A stretch of DNA of 64,000 nucleotides, taken from Janthinobacterium sp. 61 (GTDB lineage Bacteria > Pseudomonadota > Gammaproteobacteria > Burkholderiales > Burkholderiaceae_D). The stretch covers positions 5,456,001-5,520,000 of the forward strand of contig NZ_PJMQ01000001.1 of assembly GCF_002846335.1 (NCBI RefSeq), in the 5' to 3' direction. Shown here one piece after another: positions 17,154 to 26,696 of the stretch. The notes beneath the pieces are model-generated. The model saw only the letters and a list, made by a program, of their open reading frames with translations, was not told where the DNA came from and did no database searches. Both the position numbers and the translations under genes were made by a program. Numbering within the stretch: the first letter of the stretch is position 1; each line of letters opens with the position of its first letter.

Positions 17154-18389
17154 GTGGCAAAACAAATCATTATCGACCATGTGTTCAAAGTGTTCGGCGA
17201 CAAGCCAGAAGAAGCACTTGAACTCGTCCGTCAGGGCGCCAGCAAGCAGGATATTCTGGCCAAGACCGACTGCACCATCGGCGTTTTCGACGCCACCTTT
17301 ACCATTGAGGCAGGCGAGATCTTCGTCATCATGGGCCTGTCCGGTTCGGGCAAGTCGACCCTGGTGCGCATGCTGAATCGCCTGATCGAGCCGACCGCCG
17401 GCCGCATTTTGATCGACGGCAACGACATCAATACCTTGCCGGACGCCCAGTTGCGCGCCCTGCGCCGCAAGGACATCAGCATGGTGTTCCAGTCGTTCGC
17501 GCTGCTGCCGCAAATTACCGTGCTAGACAACACTGCCTTCGGCATGGAACTGGCCGGCATGCCCAAGGCCGAGCGCCATGCGCTGGCCCAGCAAGCGCTG
17601 GAGCAGGTGGGCCTGGACGGCTACGGCGCCAGCTATCCTGACGAATTGTCGGGCGGCATGCAGCAGCGCGTGGGCCTGGCCCGTGCGCTGGCCTGCGATC
17701 CATCGATTTTGCTGATGGATGAAGCGTTTTCCGCCCTTGATCCGATTATTCGTACGGAAATGCAATCGGAACTGCTGCGTTTGCAGCAAATCAAGCGCCG
17801 CACCATCGTCTTCATTTCGCATGACCTCGACGAAGCCATGCGCATCGGCGACCGCGTTGCCATCATGAAGGACGGTCACGTGGTGCAAGTGGGCACGCCG
17901 GAAGAAATCCTGCGCAAACCGGCCAACGATTATGTGCGTAACTTCGTGCGCGGCGTCGATGCGGCGGCCGTCTTCAAGGCCAGCGATATCGCCCGCAAGA
18001 GCCAGATCGTGGTGTCGGAGTCGCCGAGCCGCGGCTCGCGCGCCGCGCTGTCGATGCTGGAAGAGCAGGATCGCGCCTTTGCGTATGTCGTCAATCCGCA
18101 GCGCAAGTTCCTCGGCGTCGTTTCGGCCGATTCCTTGCGCAGTGCGCTCGACGGCCATGTCGGCCCGCTGGGTCTGGCGCATGCCTATCTGCCCGACGTG
18201 CAGACCATCAATGCAGATGAGCCAGTCGCCGGCCTCTTTGGCCAGGTGGCGCAACTGCCTTACGCCGTCCCTGTGGTGGCCAATGACGGCAGCTTCCGCG
18301 GCGCCATCAGCAAGACAACTCTGCTGAAGTTCCTCGACCGCGATACGCCAGCCATTGCCGAGCCACAACAACAGAAAGGACAAGCATGA
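17154..18389 (+). CDS. proV: Glycine betaine/proline ABC transporter ATPase
   Basis: A 411-residue ABC ATPase: Walker [10 protein letters not shown], signature [15 protein letters not shown], Walker [15 protein letters not shown]-loop FISHDLDEA. The C-terminal region (about 280-400) resembles a paired-CBS regulatory module as in ProV/OpuAA, which senses ionic strength or nucleotides. The start is a GTG at 17154 behind GAGGGAGA; an in-frame ATG at 17109 would add 15 residues of poor likelihood. It is coupled to proW by a 4-nt ATGA overlap. Confidence 0.93.
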   Translation: MAKQIIIDHVFKVFGDKPEEALELVRQGASKQDILAKTDCTIGVFDATFTIEAGEIFVIMGLSGSGKSTLVRMLNRLIEPTAGRILIDGNDINTLPDAQLRALRRKDISMVFQSFALLPQITVLDNTAFGMELAGMPKAERHALAQQALEQVGLDGYGASYPDELSGGMQQRVGLARALACDPSILLMDEAFSALDPIIRTEMQSELLRLQQIKRRTIVFISHDLDEAMRIGDRVAIMKDGHVVQVGTPEEILRKPANDYVRNFVRGVDAAAVFKASDIARKSQIVVSESPSRGSRAALSMLEEQDRAFAYVVNPQRKFLGVVSADSLRSALDGHVGPLGLAHAYLPDVQTINADEPVAGLFGQVAQLPYAVPVVANDGSFRGAISKTTLLKFLDRDTPAIAEPQQQKGQA

Positions 18390-19495
18390 ACCCAAGCACC
18401 GTTTCCACAGTAGAACCTGTTGTTGAACAGGCCGCCCACATCAATCCCTGGGCGCTGACGCCGCCCACCGACGCCAGCACCGCGTGGCTCGATGCCGCCG
18501 CGCCTGCCGTGCAGCCGGAACAGGCGAGCGGCTTTCACCTGACGCAGATTTTCGACGGCTCGCTGCCGCTGGAAAGCTGGATCAACCAGGGCCTGGGCTG
18601 GGTCGTGGCGCATTTCCGCCCCTTTTTCCAGGCCGTGCGTGCGCCGATCGACAGCGTGTTGTCCGGCGTGGAAGGCGTGCTGCTGGCCGCTCCGTCGCTG
18701 ACGGTGATCGCCATCATCGGTTTGCTGGCATGGCAATTTACCAGCCGCACCCTGGCCATCGGCACCGTGCTGGCATTGCTGCTCGTCTCGATGCTGGGCA
18801 TCTGGCCGGAAGCCATGACCACCCTGTCGCTGGTACTCACGTCGTTGGCGTTCTGTCTGGCCATCGGTTTGCCGTTGGGCATTTTCCTCGCCAGCAGCGA
18901 CCGCGCGCAGAATATCCTGCGCCCCCTGCTCGACGCCATGCAGACGACGCCCGCCTTTGTTTATCTGGTGCCGGTGGTGATGCTGTTTGGTATCGGCAAT
19001 GCGCCAGGCGTGATCGTGACGATCATCTTTGCCTTGCCGCCGCTGGTGCGCCTGACCAACCTGGGTATCCGCCAGGTGCGTCCTGACCTGATCGAAGCGG
19101 CCCGCGCGTATGGCGCCTCGCCGTGGCAGTTGCTGACCCGCGTGCAGTTTCCGCTGGCCATGCCGTCCATCATGGCCGGTATCAATCAGTCGCTGATGCT
19201 GTCGCTGTCGATGGTCGTGATCGCCTCGATGATCGCCGTCGGTGGTCTGGGTCAGATGGTACTGCGCGGTATTGGGCGCCTGGACATGGGTCTGGCAACC
19301 GTGGGTGGTCTGGGCATCGTGCTGCTGGCCATCACCCTGGACCGTTTGACGCAAGCGATGGGCCAGCCGCGCCGTGGCGTGCGCCACTGGTATCAGACGG
19401 GGCCTGCCGGTTTCGTGCTGCGCCTGGTGCGCGGCAACGCTGCCAAGGCTGAAGCGAATGCCGCACAGCAAGCCACGCTTGCCAACGCACAATAA
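18386..19495 (+). CDS. proW: Glycine betaine/proline ABC transporter permease
   Basis: A 369-residue integral membrane protein. Roughly the first 90 residues are hydrophilic and Pro/Ala-rich, as in E. coli ProW. The permease core (about 95-330) contains the EAA loop [27 protein letters not shown] that contacts ProV. It moves betaine across the inner membrane under osmotic stress. The binding-protein gene follows 18 nt later. Confidence 0.93.
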   Translation: MNPSTVSTVEPVVEQAAHINPWALTPPTDASTAWLDAAAPAVQPEQASGFHLTQIFDGSLPLESWINQGLGWVVAHFRPFFQAVRAPIDSVLSGVEGVLLAAPSLTVIAIIGLLAWQFTSRTLAIGTVLALLLVSMLGIWPEAMTTLSLVLTSLAFCLAIGLPLGIFLASSDRAQNILRPLLDAMQTTPAFVYLVPVVMLFGIGNAPGVIVTIIFALPPLVRLTNLGIRQVRPDLIEAARAYGASPWQLLTRVQFPLAMPSIMAGINQSLMLSLSMVVIASMIAVGGLGQMVLRGIGRLDMGLATVGGLGIVLLAITLDRLTQAMGQPRRGVRHWYQTGPAGFVLRLVRGNAAKAEANAAQQATLANAQ

Positions 19496-19513
19496 GAAAG
19501 AGAAAGGATACAC

Positions 19514-20572
19514 ATGCATCAAATTGACAATTTTAAAGTGACGCAAAAATCGCAACGCAAGTTCCAGTTGTTTTCCGCCCTGGCGATCGCCGCCCTGGCC
19601 CTGACCACCAGCCTGGCCATGGCGCAGACGCCGGCCGTGGCTGCCGATGCGCTGCCCGGCAAGGGCGTCAAGGTGCAGCCGCTGCAAAGCTCGATCGCGG
19701 AAGAAACCTTCCAGACCATGCTGGTCGACAAAGCCCTGGAAAAGCTGGGCTATGAAGTGCAGCCGATCAAGGAAGTGGAGTACCCGACCGCGCATATCGC
19801 CATCGCCAATGGCGACGCCACCTTCATGGCCGTGCACTGGGACCCCATGCACAAGGATTTTTATAACAATGCGGGCGGCGACGCCAAGCTGTTGCGCACG
19901 GGCCAGTATGCCGGTCCGGCTGCGCAAGGTTATCTGATCGATAAGGCGACTGCGGAAAAGTACAACATCACGAATATCGACCAGTTGCGCGATCCCACCC
20001 TGGCCAAGCTGTTCGACCATGATGGCGACGGCAAGGCCGACTTGACGGGTTGTAATCCAGGCTGGGGCTGCGAAGCGCTGATCGAGAACCACATGGATGC
20101 GTACAAATTGCGCAAGACGGTGACGCACGTGCAGGGCAGCTATGCGGCCCTGATCGCCGATACCCTGGGCCGCTACAAGCGTGGCGAGCCGATCCTCTAC
20201 TACACGTGGACGCCGTACTGGGTCAGTGGCGTTCTGGTGCCGGGCAAGGACGTGGTCTGGCTGAAAGTGCCATTCTCGGCCAATCCGGACAAGGTGAATA
20301 CCCGCCTCGACGATGGCAGCGATTACGGTTTTGCCGTCAACACGGCGCGCATCGTGTCCAACAAGGCCTGGGCGGAGAAAAATCCGGCCGCAGCCAAGCT
20401 GTTCGAGGTGATGCAACTGCCGGTGGCCGATATCAATGCGCAGAACGAGCGCATGCGCCGCGGCGAAAACACGCAGGCCGATATCGCGCGCCATACGGCT
20501 GGCTGGATCAAGTTCCACCAGCAGACGTTTGACGGCTGGATCGCGCAAGCGCTGGCGGCGGCAAAAAAGTAA
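19514..20572 (+). CDS. proX: Glycine betaine-binding periplasmic protein
   Basis: A 352-residue protein with a signal peptide (hydrophobic core [17 protein letters not shown], cleavage after AMA near residue 37). Blocks typical of ProX/OpuAC are present: [33 protein letters not shown] and YYTWTPYWV; the aromatic residues in these segments (Trp in VHW, Trp in YTW) probably form the quaternary-amine cage. It delivers betaine to ProVW. AAAGGA lies about 7 nt upstream of the ATG. Confidence 0.94.
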   Translation: MHQIDNFKVTQKSQRKFQLFSALAIAALALTTSLAMAQTPAVAADALPGKGVKVQPLQSSIAEETFQTMLVDKALEKLGYEVQPIKEVEYPTAHIAIANGDATFMAVHWDPMHKDFYNNAGGDAKLLRTGQYAGPAAQGYLIDKATAEKYNITNIDQLRDPTLAKLFDHDGDGKADLTGCNPGWGCEALIENHMDAYKLRKTVTHVQGSYAALIADTLGRYKRGEPILYYTWTPYWVSGVLVPGKDVVWLKVPFSANPDKVNTRLDDGSDYGFAVNTARIVSNKAWAEKNPAAAKLFEVMQLPVADINAQNERMRRGENTQADIARHTAGWIKFHQQTFDGWIAQALAAAKK

Positions 20573-20598
20573 GTTTGCAGCTGGGATAGGCGTAAAAA

Positions 20599-20628
20599 AA
20601 AGTGGCTACCGATTTGGTAGCCACTTTT
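20599..20628 (+). terminator. Terminator of proVWX
   Basis: AAGTGGCTACC-GATTT-GGTAGCCACTT, preceded by an A-run and followed by TTGCG. An 11-bp perfect stem directly after proX. Confidence 0.85.
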
Positions 20629-20665
20629 GCGTTAACGGCCTGTTTTGGTGGTTTTTGGTGAGTTT

Positions 20666-21136
20666 TCAGCCGTTTTCGGCCAGTTTCAGGTGCAAAATGG
20701 GGAAAGGCTTGCCGAACGGGTCGAGTTCGGAACGGCTATCCTCGATAAAGCCCAGATGGCGATAAAAGCCATGGCCTTGCGTGTTGTGCTCGTTGACATC
20801 GACGGCCGTGGCTCCCAGGCTGGCGATCGCGTACTGGAGCAGCGCGCGGCCGGCGCCGCTGCCGCGCTGGTCGGGATGCACGAACAGCATCTCGATCTTG
20901 GCGTGTTCGACGCACAGGAAGGCATAGGCGACGCCGTCATCGGCGCGCAGCACGTGCAGCAGGCGTTCGGCTGTCACTCTGGCCAGCTCGTCGCTCACGA
21001 AGGGCATCAGGAAGGCGATATCGCTGTCGTCGAGGAAATCGTGGGTGGCGCGTACGGACAGGTGCCAGACGTCGAACAATCGGGACAGGTCGGCGGCATG
21101 TGCCAGGGAAACCCTGGAAATTGGTGATGGTGTCAT
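20666..21136 (-). CDS. GNAT-family N-acetyltransferase
   Basis: A 156-residue protein with the acetyl-CoA-binding pyrophosphate loop in LFVHPDQRGSGAGRALLQYA and the C-terminal GHGFYRHLGFIEDSRSELD signature of GNAT enzymes. The substrate cannot be inferred. ATG 21136 (MTPSPISR) is chosen over an upstream extension that has no family similarity. TATAAT lies 6 nt before the ATG on the minus strand with no clear Shine-Dalgarno, so a leaderless message is possible. Confidence 0.88.
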   Translation of the reverse strand: MTPSPISRVSLAHAADLSRLFDVWHLSVRATHDFLDDSDIAFLMPFVSDELARVTAERLLHVLRADDGVAYAFLCVEHAKIEMLFVHPDQRGSGAGRALLQYAIASLGATAVDVNEHNTQGHGFYRHLGFIEDSRSELDPFGKPFPILHLKLAENG

Positions 21137-21149
21137 GCAGAAATTATAC

Positions 21150-21173
21150 TGCCCCGGCAGGTGCCGGGGCAGG
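21150..21173 (-). terminator. Strong GC hairpin between the ACBP and GNAT genes
   Basis: CTGCCCCGGC-AGGT-GCCGGGGCAG, a 10-bp perfect stem 10 nt after the ACBP gene stop (minus strand). It is followed by TATAATTT, not a pure T-run, so it may be a weak terminator or an RNA-stability element. Confidence 0.5.
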
Positions 21174-21183
21174 GGAGGGAAGA

Positions 21184-21438
21184 TCAGTCCTTCAAGTCTT
21201 CGATCAAGTCGATGTATTGCTGTTGCGCCTCTTCTTTCGAGGTGCCGGCCAGAGCTGCCCATGCGTCGAACTTGGCGCGGTTGACGAAGTCGGTCATGCC
21301 GGGACGCTCGCCCGTGGCGTCGCCGCTTGAGGCTTGCTTGAACAAGGCGTAGATTTTCAACAAGGTCATATTGTCCGGACGCTCGGACAGTGTCTTGGAA
21401 TCGAGCTGCGCTTGTTCGAATTGCTCTTGTAAACTCAT
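21184..21438 (-). CDS. Acyl-CoA-binding protein (ACBP)
   Basis: An 84-residue four-helix ACBP-domain protein. Hallmarks of the acyl-CoA site are present: LKIYALFKQASSGDATGERP (Tyr and Lys contacting the CoA phosphate) and AKFDAWAALAGTSKEEAQQQYIDLI. The family binds medium- and long-chain acyl-CoA esters in the cytoplasm. ACBPs are common in eukaryotes and scattered in bacteria. The length is standard (about 86). The ATG at 21438 lies just downstream of an AGGAG-like sequence (CACACAGGAGCC). Confidence 0.92.
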   Translation of the reverse strand: MSLQEQFEQAQLDSKTLSERPDNMTLLKIYALFKQASSGDATGERPGMTDFVNRAKFDAWAALAGTSKEEAQQQYIDLIEDLKD

Positions 21439-21648
21439 GATGGCTCCTGTGTGCTGATGGAATCGCTGGAAAAGTGCGGCAGGCCCGGCGGAGTGGCCAC
21501 CGTGCGTGCTGCAGTGCCTGACATCATAGTGAAAAAAGGGCGCCGTGCATTAGAGGGGATACTCAAAACAAAAGCGCCGCCGCTCGATGTAGAGGGGCGG
21601 CGCCTGGCGCGGACTTGCGAGCGCGGTGCTTCTTCTTATGGAGCCAGC

Positions 21649-22005
21649 TTATACGCCCAGCAGTTCAACGTCGAAAATCAGGGTGGCGTTCGGTGGAATC
21701 GCGCCGCCGGCGCCGCGTGCGCCGTAGCCCAGTGCTGCCGGGATGATCAGTTGGCGCTTGCCGCCCACTTTCATGCCTTGCACGCCTTCGTCCCAGCCTT
21801 GAATGACGCGGCCTGCGCCCAGCGGGAATTCAAATGGGTCGTTGCGGTCCTTGCTCGAGTCAAATTTCGAACCGGCGCTGCCGTCGTCGTTTTGCAGCCA
21901 GCCCGTGTAATGCACGACAACATTGTTGCCGGCTTGCGCTTCAGCGCCTTCGCCGACGACGGTATCGATGTATTGCAGGCCGGAAGCGGTAGTGATGGTG
22001 GTCAT
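21649..22005 (-). CDS. FKBP-type peptidyl-prolyl cis-trans isomerase
   Basis: A 118-residue single-domain FKBP: VVVHYTGWLQ, KFDSSKDRNDPFEFPLGAGRVIQGWDEGVQGMKVGGKRQLIIP and GYGARGAGGAIPPNATLIFDVELL cover the isomerase pocket (Tyr, Phe, Asp and Trp residues of the FKBP12 fold). No signal peptide, so cytoplasmic. AAGGAT precedes the ATG at 22005; the longer in-frame extension to 22257 has no family similarity. Confidence 0.95.
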   Translation of the reverse strand: MTTITTASGLQYIDTVVGEGAEAQAGNNVVVHYTGWLQNDDGSAGSKFDSSKDRNDPFEFPLGAGRVIQGWDEGVQGMKVGGKRQLIIPAALGYGARGAGGAIPPNATLIFDVELLGV

Positions 22006-22202
22006 GATAATCCTTGTGTAGGCGATGAAAGCTTCAGATTGTAGAGCAATGAGTTGCAAAGCGCCATTCCAGGCGCGGCGCAGGGAAAATGGGGGAATTA
22101 CGGCGAAGTGTGGTTGCCGGTCGCATTTAAGGGGGGATTTCATACAAAAAATACAGTGTTCCACGTAAAATGCCTGTTTTGTATTTAACAGTGATTTCTT
22201 CC

Positions 22203-23174
22203 ATGTTCCGCAGTCTACGCCGCCTTGTTTTTTCCTCGCTGTGCCTGGTTTCCGCAATGTCTACGGCGCAAGCCGAAGTGGTGGTGGTGCTCAATTCCCG
22301 TGATGCTACGGTGCAACTGCTGGACCAGAAAACCTATGCTCCCCTATCTACCTTTGCCGTCGGCAAGGAACCGCATCATCTGATGGAAACGCCGGACGGC
22401 AAGTCGCTGATCGTCGCCAGTTCCGTCGGCAACGAGCTGATTTTCCTCGACCCCGTCTCGGGCCAGATTCAGCGCCGCATCAGCAATATCCTCGACCCCT
22501 ACCAGATCGGCTTTTCGCCGGACCAGAAATGGTTCATCTCGAACTCGCTGCGCCTGGACCGCATCGACCTGTACCGCTACGACGGCAAGAACCTGACCCT
22601 GGCCAAGCGCATCGCGCTGCCGAAGCTGCCCAGTCATATGGCGTTCACGGCCGACAGCACCATGGCCTTTATTACCCAGCAGGGCAGCAACCAGGTCAGC
22701 GCCATCGATCTGGCCACGCAAACCGTCAAATGGACCATGTCCGTGGGTCCCGCGCCGGCCGGCATCACCATGACGCCCGATGGCAAACATTTGCTGGTGG
22801 GCATCATGGGCAGCGATTATGTGGAAGTAATCGACTGGCGCACGCAAAAGACCGTCAAGCGCATCAAGGCGGGCGCCGGTACGCATAATTTCCGCGCGCT
22901 CGGTGACAACCGCATGACGTTTGTCTCGAACCGCGTCTCGAACACCATCAACATCATCGACCAGCAAACCCTGGAAAACGTGGGCACCATCAATGTGCCA
23001 GGCGGCCCGGACTGCATGGAAATCACGCCCGATGGCAAGACCATGTGGGTGACCTTGCGCTGGATCAAGAAAGTGGCCGTGATCGATTTGACCACGCGCA
23101 AGGTGATCAAGATGATACCGGTGGGCCGCTCGCCCCATGGCGTGTATTTCGCCACCCATTCGCCGCGCATGTGA
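22203..23174 (+). CDS. YVTN/YncE-type beta-propeller protein, secreted
   Basis: A 323-residue protein with a signal peptide (MFRSLRRLVFSSLCLVSAMSTAQA) and about seven propeller repeats carrying the VxVID...V..I.VG..P.G pattern (e.g. VAVIDLTTRKVIKMIPVGRSPHGV at the C-terminus). Such propellers are periplasmic or secreted scaffolds or ligand binders. An in-frame ATG at 22170 is an alternative start; neither has a clear Shine-Dalgarno. The stop overlaps the start of the deacetylase gene, so the product is probably made with that operon. Confidence 0.85.
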   Translation: MFRSLRRLVFSSLCLVSAMSTAQAEVVVVLNSRDATVQLLDQKTYAPLSTFAVGKEPHHLMETPDGKSLIVASSVGNELIFLDPVSGQIQRRISNILDPYQIGFSPDQKWFISNSLRLDRIDLYRYDGKNLTLAKRIALPKLPSHMAFTADSTMAFITQQGSNQVSAIDLATQTVKWTMSVGPAPAGITMTPDGKHLLVGIMGSDYVEVIDWRTQKTVKRIKAGAGTHNFRALGDNRMTFVSNRVSNTINIIDQQTLENVGTINVPGGPDCMEITPDGKTMWVTLRWIKKVAVIDLTTRKVIKMIPVGRSPHGVYFATHSPRM

Positions 23175-24001
23175 TGATGAAGCGTCTTATTCTGACTGGC
23201 GGCTTGCCCGCCGTGCTGCTGTGCGCCAGCGCCATGCTGTCGACCGCGCATGCCGCCGCCGCATTTGCTACCCCTACGGCCACGCCGGCCGCCTGCAAGG
23301 GCACCATCTACATGACCTTCGACACGGGCAGCCAGTCGCAAGCGCAACTGATCGCCGACGTGCTGAATAAACGCCATGTGAAGGCAACCTTCTTCCTGGC
23401 CAATGAAAAGACCACCCGCGGCGACTATTCGCTCGATGCCTCGTGGGCGCCGTACTGGAAAGACAGGGTCGCCGAAGGCCATGCATTCGGCACGCATACG
23501 TTTGACCACGTGTACTGGAAGAAGGATCTGGACCATGGCTTGATCCAGGTCAAGCCCCAGTTTGGCAAGGATGGCGGCAAGCTCGCGTCCTTCACCGACA
23601 AGCAGTTCTGCGAGGAATTACGCCGGGTCGATACGCGCTTCCAGGAGTTGACCGGGCACAAGCTTGATCCGTTCTGGCGCGCGCCGGGCGGCTACACCTC
23701 GCCGCGCACCCTGGCGGCCGGCAGCGCCTGCGGCTACCAGCATGCAGGCTGGGCGCCGGCGGGCTACTCGGGCGACGAGCTGCCCAGCGACAAGTATCCG
23801 AATGCCATGCTGCTGAAAAAAGCGCTGGCAAACTTGCGCAGCGGCGACATTTTCATTTCGCACATGGGCATCTGGTCACGCAAAGACCCTTGGGCGCCCG
23901 CCAACCTGGATGCTTTGATATCCGGCTTGCAAGACAAGGGTTTCTGTTTTGCCACGCTGCGCGAGCATCCTGCCTACGCGCAAAAGAAGGGCCAGCCATG
24001 A
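23174..24001 (+). CDS. Polysaccharide deacetylase (NodB-like), secreted
   Basis: A 275-residue protein with a signal peptide ending at AHA (near residue 27) and a NodB fold: motif 1 TFDTG (48-52, the common TFDTG variant of TFDDG), motif 2 HTFDH (108-112, metal His), motif 3 RAPGGY near residue 164, and a C-terminal ISHMG. The family removes N- or O-acetyl groups from carbohydrate polymers with a divalent metal. Two start codons (23174, 23177) are possible. It overlaps the propeller gene and, by ATGA, the next gene. Confidence 0.87.
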   Translation: MMKRLILTGGLPAVLLCASAMLSTAHAAAAFATPTATPAACKGTIYMTFDTGSQSQAQLIADVLNKRHVKATFFLANEKTTRGDYSLDASWAPYWKDRVAEGHAFGTHTFDHVYWKKDLDHGLIQVKPQFGKDGGKLASFTDKQFCEELRRVDTRFQELTGHKLDPFWRAPGGYTSPRTLAAGSACGYQHAGWAPAGYSGDELPSDKYPNAMLLKKALANLRSGDIFISHMGIWSRKDPWAPANLDALISGLQDKGFCFATLREHPAYAQKKGQP

Positions 24002-25038
24002 TTGCCGCCGACATCAGCGCCATCGTGCAACCGGCTATCGACGCCGTGGTCGATGCCTTTGGCGTGGCGCAAGGCTGGCTGTTCCAGACTGTGGTGAATC
24101 CCCTCGTGTATCACCTGGGCTTTGGCGAATTCACGGAAGAGGCTTTCGAGGGCACGGAGTGGCTGCTGATCGGCCTGTGCGAACTGGTGCTGCTGTTTCT
24201 CGTGCTGCGCCCGCTCGAAGCCCTGATTCCCGCGCAAAAGATCACCGACCCGCGCGCCCGCCGGAACGATTTCATCTATACCGTGCTGCACCGCATCGGC
24301 CTGTTTTCCGTGCTGGTCTTCTTCACGCTCGATCCGCTGATGGATGCCTTGGCGGGCGCTTTGCGTTTCGATAATATCCATCCCCTGAACCTGGAATCGC
24401 TGTTGCCTGGCATCAGTCCCTTCCTCAGTTTTATCATTTATTTTGTCATACTGGACTTCGTCGACTATTGCTACCATCGTGCCTCGCACCATGTCGGCTG
24501 GTGGTGGGGCTTGCACAGTTTGCATCACAGCCAGCAAAACATGAACTTGTGGAGCGACGACCGCAATCACTTGCTCGATGACTTCTTGCGCGACGTGGTG
24601 ATGGCCCTGGTGGCGCTCGGTATCGGCGTGCCGCCGGGCCAGTACGTGCTGCTGGTCTCTATTTCGCGCATTCTGCAAAGCTTGCAGCACGCGAATGTGA
24701 GGATACACTTCGGCCGCATCGGCGAGCGGCTGCTGATCTCGCCCCGTTTCCACCGCACGCATCACGCGATCGGCGTGGGGCACGAGTCGAAAGGCAAGGG
24801 CAGCATGGGGGGTTGCAACTTCGGCGTGGTCTTGCCGATTTGGGATATGCTGCTGGGCACCGCGAATTTCTCGGCGGGCTACGCGCGCACAGGCGTGCGC
24901 GACCAGCTGGCCCGCATCGACAGCCATGGCGTGGGCCGGCCTGGACGAAACTATGGCCGAGGTTTCTGGCAGCAGCAATGGCTGGGCCTGCGCCGTATGG
25001 TGGAATTTGCAAGAATTAAACGAAAAGGACGCCGTTGA
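23998..25038 (+). CDS. Sterol desaturase / fatty acid hydroxylase family membrane protein
   Basis: A 346-residue integral membrane di-iron enzyme. His clusters fit the superfamily: HRASHH (160-165), HSLHHS (173-178) and HRTHH (252-256). Several hydrophobic helices flank them (about 55-72, 100-118, 142-158, 200-224). These enzymes hydroxylate or desaturate lipids at the membrane surface using O2. The substrate is unknown. Four-base overlaps with both neighbours (ATGA at each end) place it inside a tight operon. Confidence 0.87.
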   Translation: MIAADISAIVQPAIDAVVDAFGVAQGWLFQTVVNPLVYHLGFGEFTEEAFEGTEWLLIGLCELVLLFLVLRPLEALIPAQKITDPRARRNDFIYTVLHRIGLFSVLVFFTLDPLMDALAGALRFDNIHPLNLESLLPGISPFLSFIIYFVILDFVDYCYHRASHHVGWWWGLHSLHHSQQNMNLWSDDRNHLLDDFLRDVVMALVALGIGVPPGQYVLLVSISRILQSLQHANVRIHFGRIGERLLISPRFHRTHHAIGVGHESKGKGSMGGCNFGVVLPIWDMLLGTANFSAGYARTGVRDQLARIDSHGVGRPGRNYGRGFWQQQWLGLRRMVEFARIKRKGRR

Positions 25039-25865
25039 TGCGTAATGTGTTGAATTCGTATGGCCGCGCCTTGCTGTCGCAATTGCACGGCAAGATACTG
25101 CTGCTGAGCGTCGCGCCGTTCATCCTGTCGCTGATACTGTGGGGTGCACTGCTGTATGTGGGCCTGCAACCGCTGATCGACAGCCTGCACGCGTTGTTCA
25201 CGCAGTACGATTTCTTCCGCACCAGTGGCCAGGTGCTGGCCACTTTCGGCCTGGGCATGCTGAAAGCCGTGATCGTGCCCCTGATCGCCATGTTCATGTT
25301 GCTGCCGCTGATGATATTGACGGCGCTCATTTTCATGGGACTGTTCGCCATGCCGGCCATCGGCCGCCATATTGGCGGGCGGCATTTTCCGCAGCTGGAA
25401 AAGAAACATGGCGGCAGCCTGCTTGGCAGCGTCGGCACCTCGCTGGCCACCTTTCTGTTGTTCATCGTCGTCTGGCTGCTCATGCTGCCCCTGTATGCGT
25501 TTCCGCCTGCCGCGCTGGTGGGGCAGGCCGTGCTGTGGGGTTGGCTGACCTACCGCGTGATGGCATATGACGCCATGGCCGACTACGCCAGCGTGGAAGA
25601 GCGCCACGCCATCATGCGCACGCAGCGCTGGCCCCTGCTGGCCATCGGCATGGTGTCTGGCGCGGCCGGCGCCGTGCCGGGCATGCTGTGGATGGGCGGC
25701 GTGATGTCAGTGGTGTTCTTCCCCTTCCTGGCGGCGTTCGCCATCTGGCTGTATGTACTGATCTTTATCTTTACGGGTCTGTGGTTCCAGTATTACTGCC
25801 TGGAAGCACTGTCGCGTTTGCGGGGCGTACGCGGCATGACCGACGTGGCGCCAGCGGACGCCTGA
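25038..25865 (+). CDS. EI24-domain membrane protein
   Basis: A 275-residue protein with about five membrane segments (e.g. ILLLSVAPFILSLILWGALLYVG, VIVPLIAMFMLLPLMILTALIFMGLFA, LATFLLFIVVWLLMLPLYAF) in the pattern of the EI24/CysZ-like family. Members include sulfate channels and proteins of unknown function; CysZ itself is shorter and no cys genes are near, so no transport substrate is assigned. The start overlaps the preceding stop. The next gene follows after 45 nt. Confidence 0.75.
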   Translation: MRNVLNSYGRALLSQLHGKILLLSVAPFILSLILWGALLYVGLQPLIDSLHALFTQYDFFRTSGQVLATFGLGMLKAVIVPLIAMFMLLPLMILTALIFMGLFAMPAIGRHIGGRHFPQLEKKHGGSLLGSVGTSLATFLLFIVVWLLMLPLYAFPPAALVGQAVLWGWLTYRVMAYDAMADYASVEERHAIMRTQRWPLLAIGMVSGAAGAVPGMLWMGGVMSVVFFPFLAAFAIWLYVLIFIFTGLWFQYYCLEALSRLRGVRGMTDVAPADA

Positions 25866-25910
25866 CTTTAGTGAATCCTGACCTTTAATCGAATCGAACG
25901 AGGAAGTTCC

Positions 25911-26696
25911 ATGGCTATCGGATTGATCATCATCGGCGACGAAATCCTGTCGGGCAAGCGTACTGACCAGCATTTCCCGAAAGTAGTAAGCATGCTCAAG
26001 CAGCGCGGCTTGCAGCTGAGCTGGGCGGAATACGTGGGCGATGAACCGGCCCGCCTGGTCGCCTTGCTCAAGCGCAGTTTTGCCAGCGGCGACATCGTCT
26101 TCAGCTTTGGCGGCATCGGCGCCACGCCGGACGACCATACGCGCCAGGCGGCGGCCGATGCATTGGGCTTGCCGCTGGTACTGCACCCGCAAGGCAAGCT
26201 CAATATCGAGCAGCGCATTACGGAAATGGGCGTAGAGGCGGGTGTGCCGGCCGATTTGAATTCGCCGGAAAACCTGCACCGCTTGAAAATGGCGGAATTT
26301 GTCGAAGGCGCCGAGCTGATTCCGAATCCGTACAACAAGATTGCCGGCTTTGCCGTGCGCGAACATTATTTCGTGCCGGGCTTTCCCGTCATGTCCTGGC
26401 CCATGATCGAATGGGTACTCGACACGCATTATGCGCATCTGTTCAATCAGGTGCCGCATGCGGAACATGCCTTGCTCGTGTATGAAACGGCCGAATCCCT
26501 GCTGACACCGCTGATGGTGCGCCTGGAAGCGGAGTTTCCGCTAATCAAGGTGTTCAGCCTGCCCAGCGTGGGCGATGCACAGACGCGCCGGCATATCGAA
26601 CTGGGCGTCAAGGGCGAACCCACGCAGGCGGCGGCTGCCTTTGCGGACATGTGCGCCGCACTCGATACCTTGCAGGCGGAATACCACACCATCTGA
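25911..26696 (+). CDS. CinA-like molybdopterin-binding-fold protein
   Basis: A 261-residue protein with the MoaB/Mog-type fold: IIIGDEILSGKRTDQH at the N-terminus and FSFGGIGATPDDHTRQA as the nucleotide/pterin loop. It covers the N-terminal COG1058-type domain of CinA without the C-terminal nicotinamide-nucleotide amidase domain. Related single-domain proteins are annotated as competence/damage-inducible or as pyrophosphatases. AGGAAG precedes the ATG. Whether it shares a transcript with the preceding four genes is open (45-nt gap). Confidence 0.85.
   Translation: MAIGLIIIGDEILSGKRTDQHFPKVVSMLKQRGLQLSWAEYVGDEPARLVALLKRSFASGDIVFSFGGIGATPDDHTRQAAADALGLPLVLHPQGKLNIEQRITEMGVEAGVPADLNSPENLHRLKMAEFVEGAELIPNPYNKIAGFAVREHYFVPGFPVMSWPMIEWVLDTHYAHLFNQVPHAEHALLVYETAESLLTPLMVRLEAEFPLIKVFSLPSVGDAQTRRHIELGVKGEPTQAAAAFADMCAALDTLQAEYHTI

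Noticed and set aside
16909..17376. Open frame of 155 codons starting in the proVWX leader
   Set aside because: It runs into proV in another frame, has no protein-like composition and lacks a Shine-Dalgarno; the leader is better explained as RNA structure.
23174..24001. Loss of deacetylase activity because motif 1 is TFDTG, not TFDDG
   Set aside because: TFDTG is a common active variant in the family; motifs 2 and 3 are intact.
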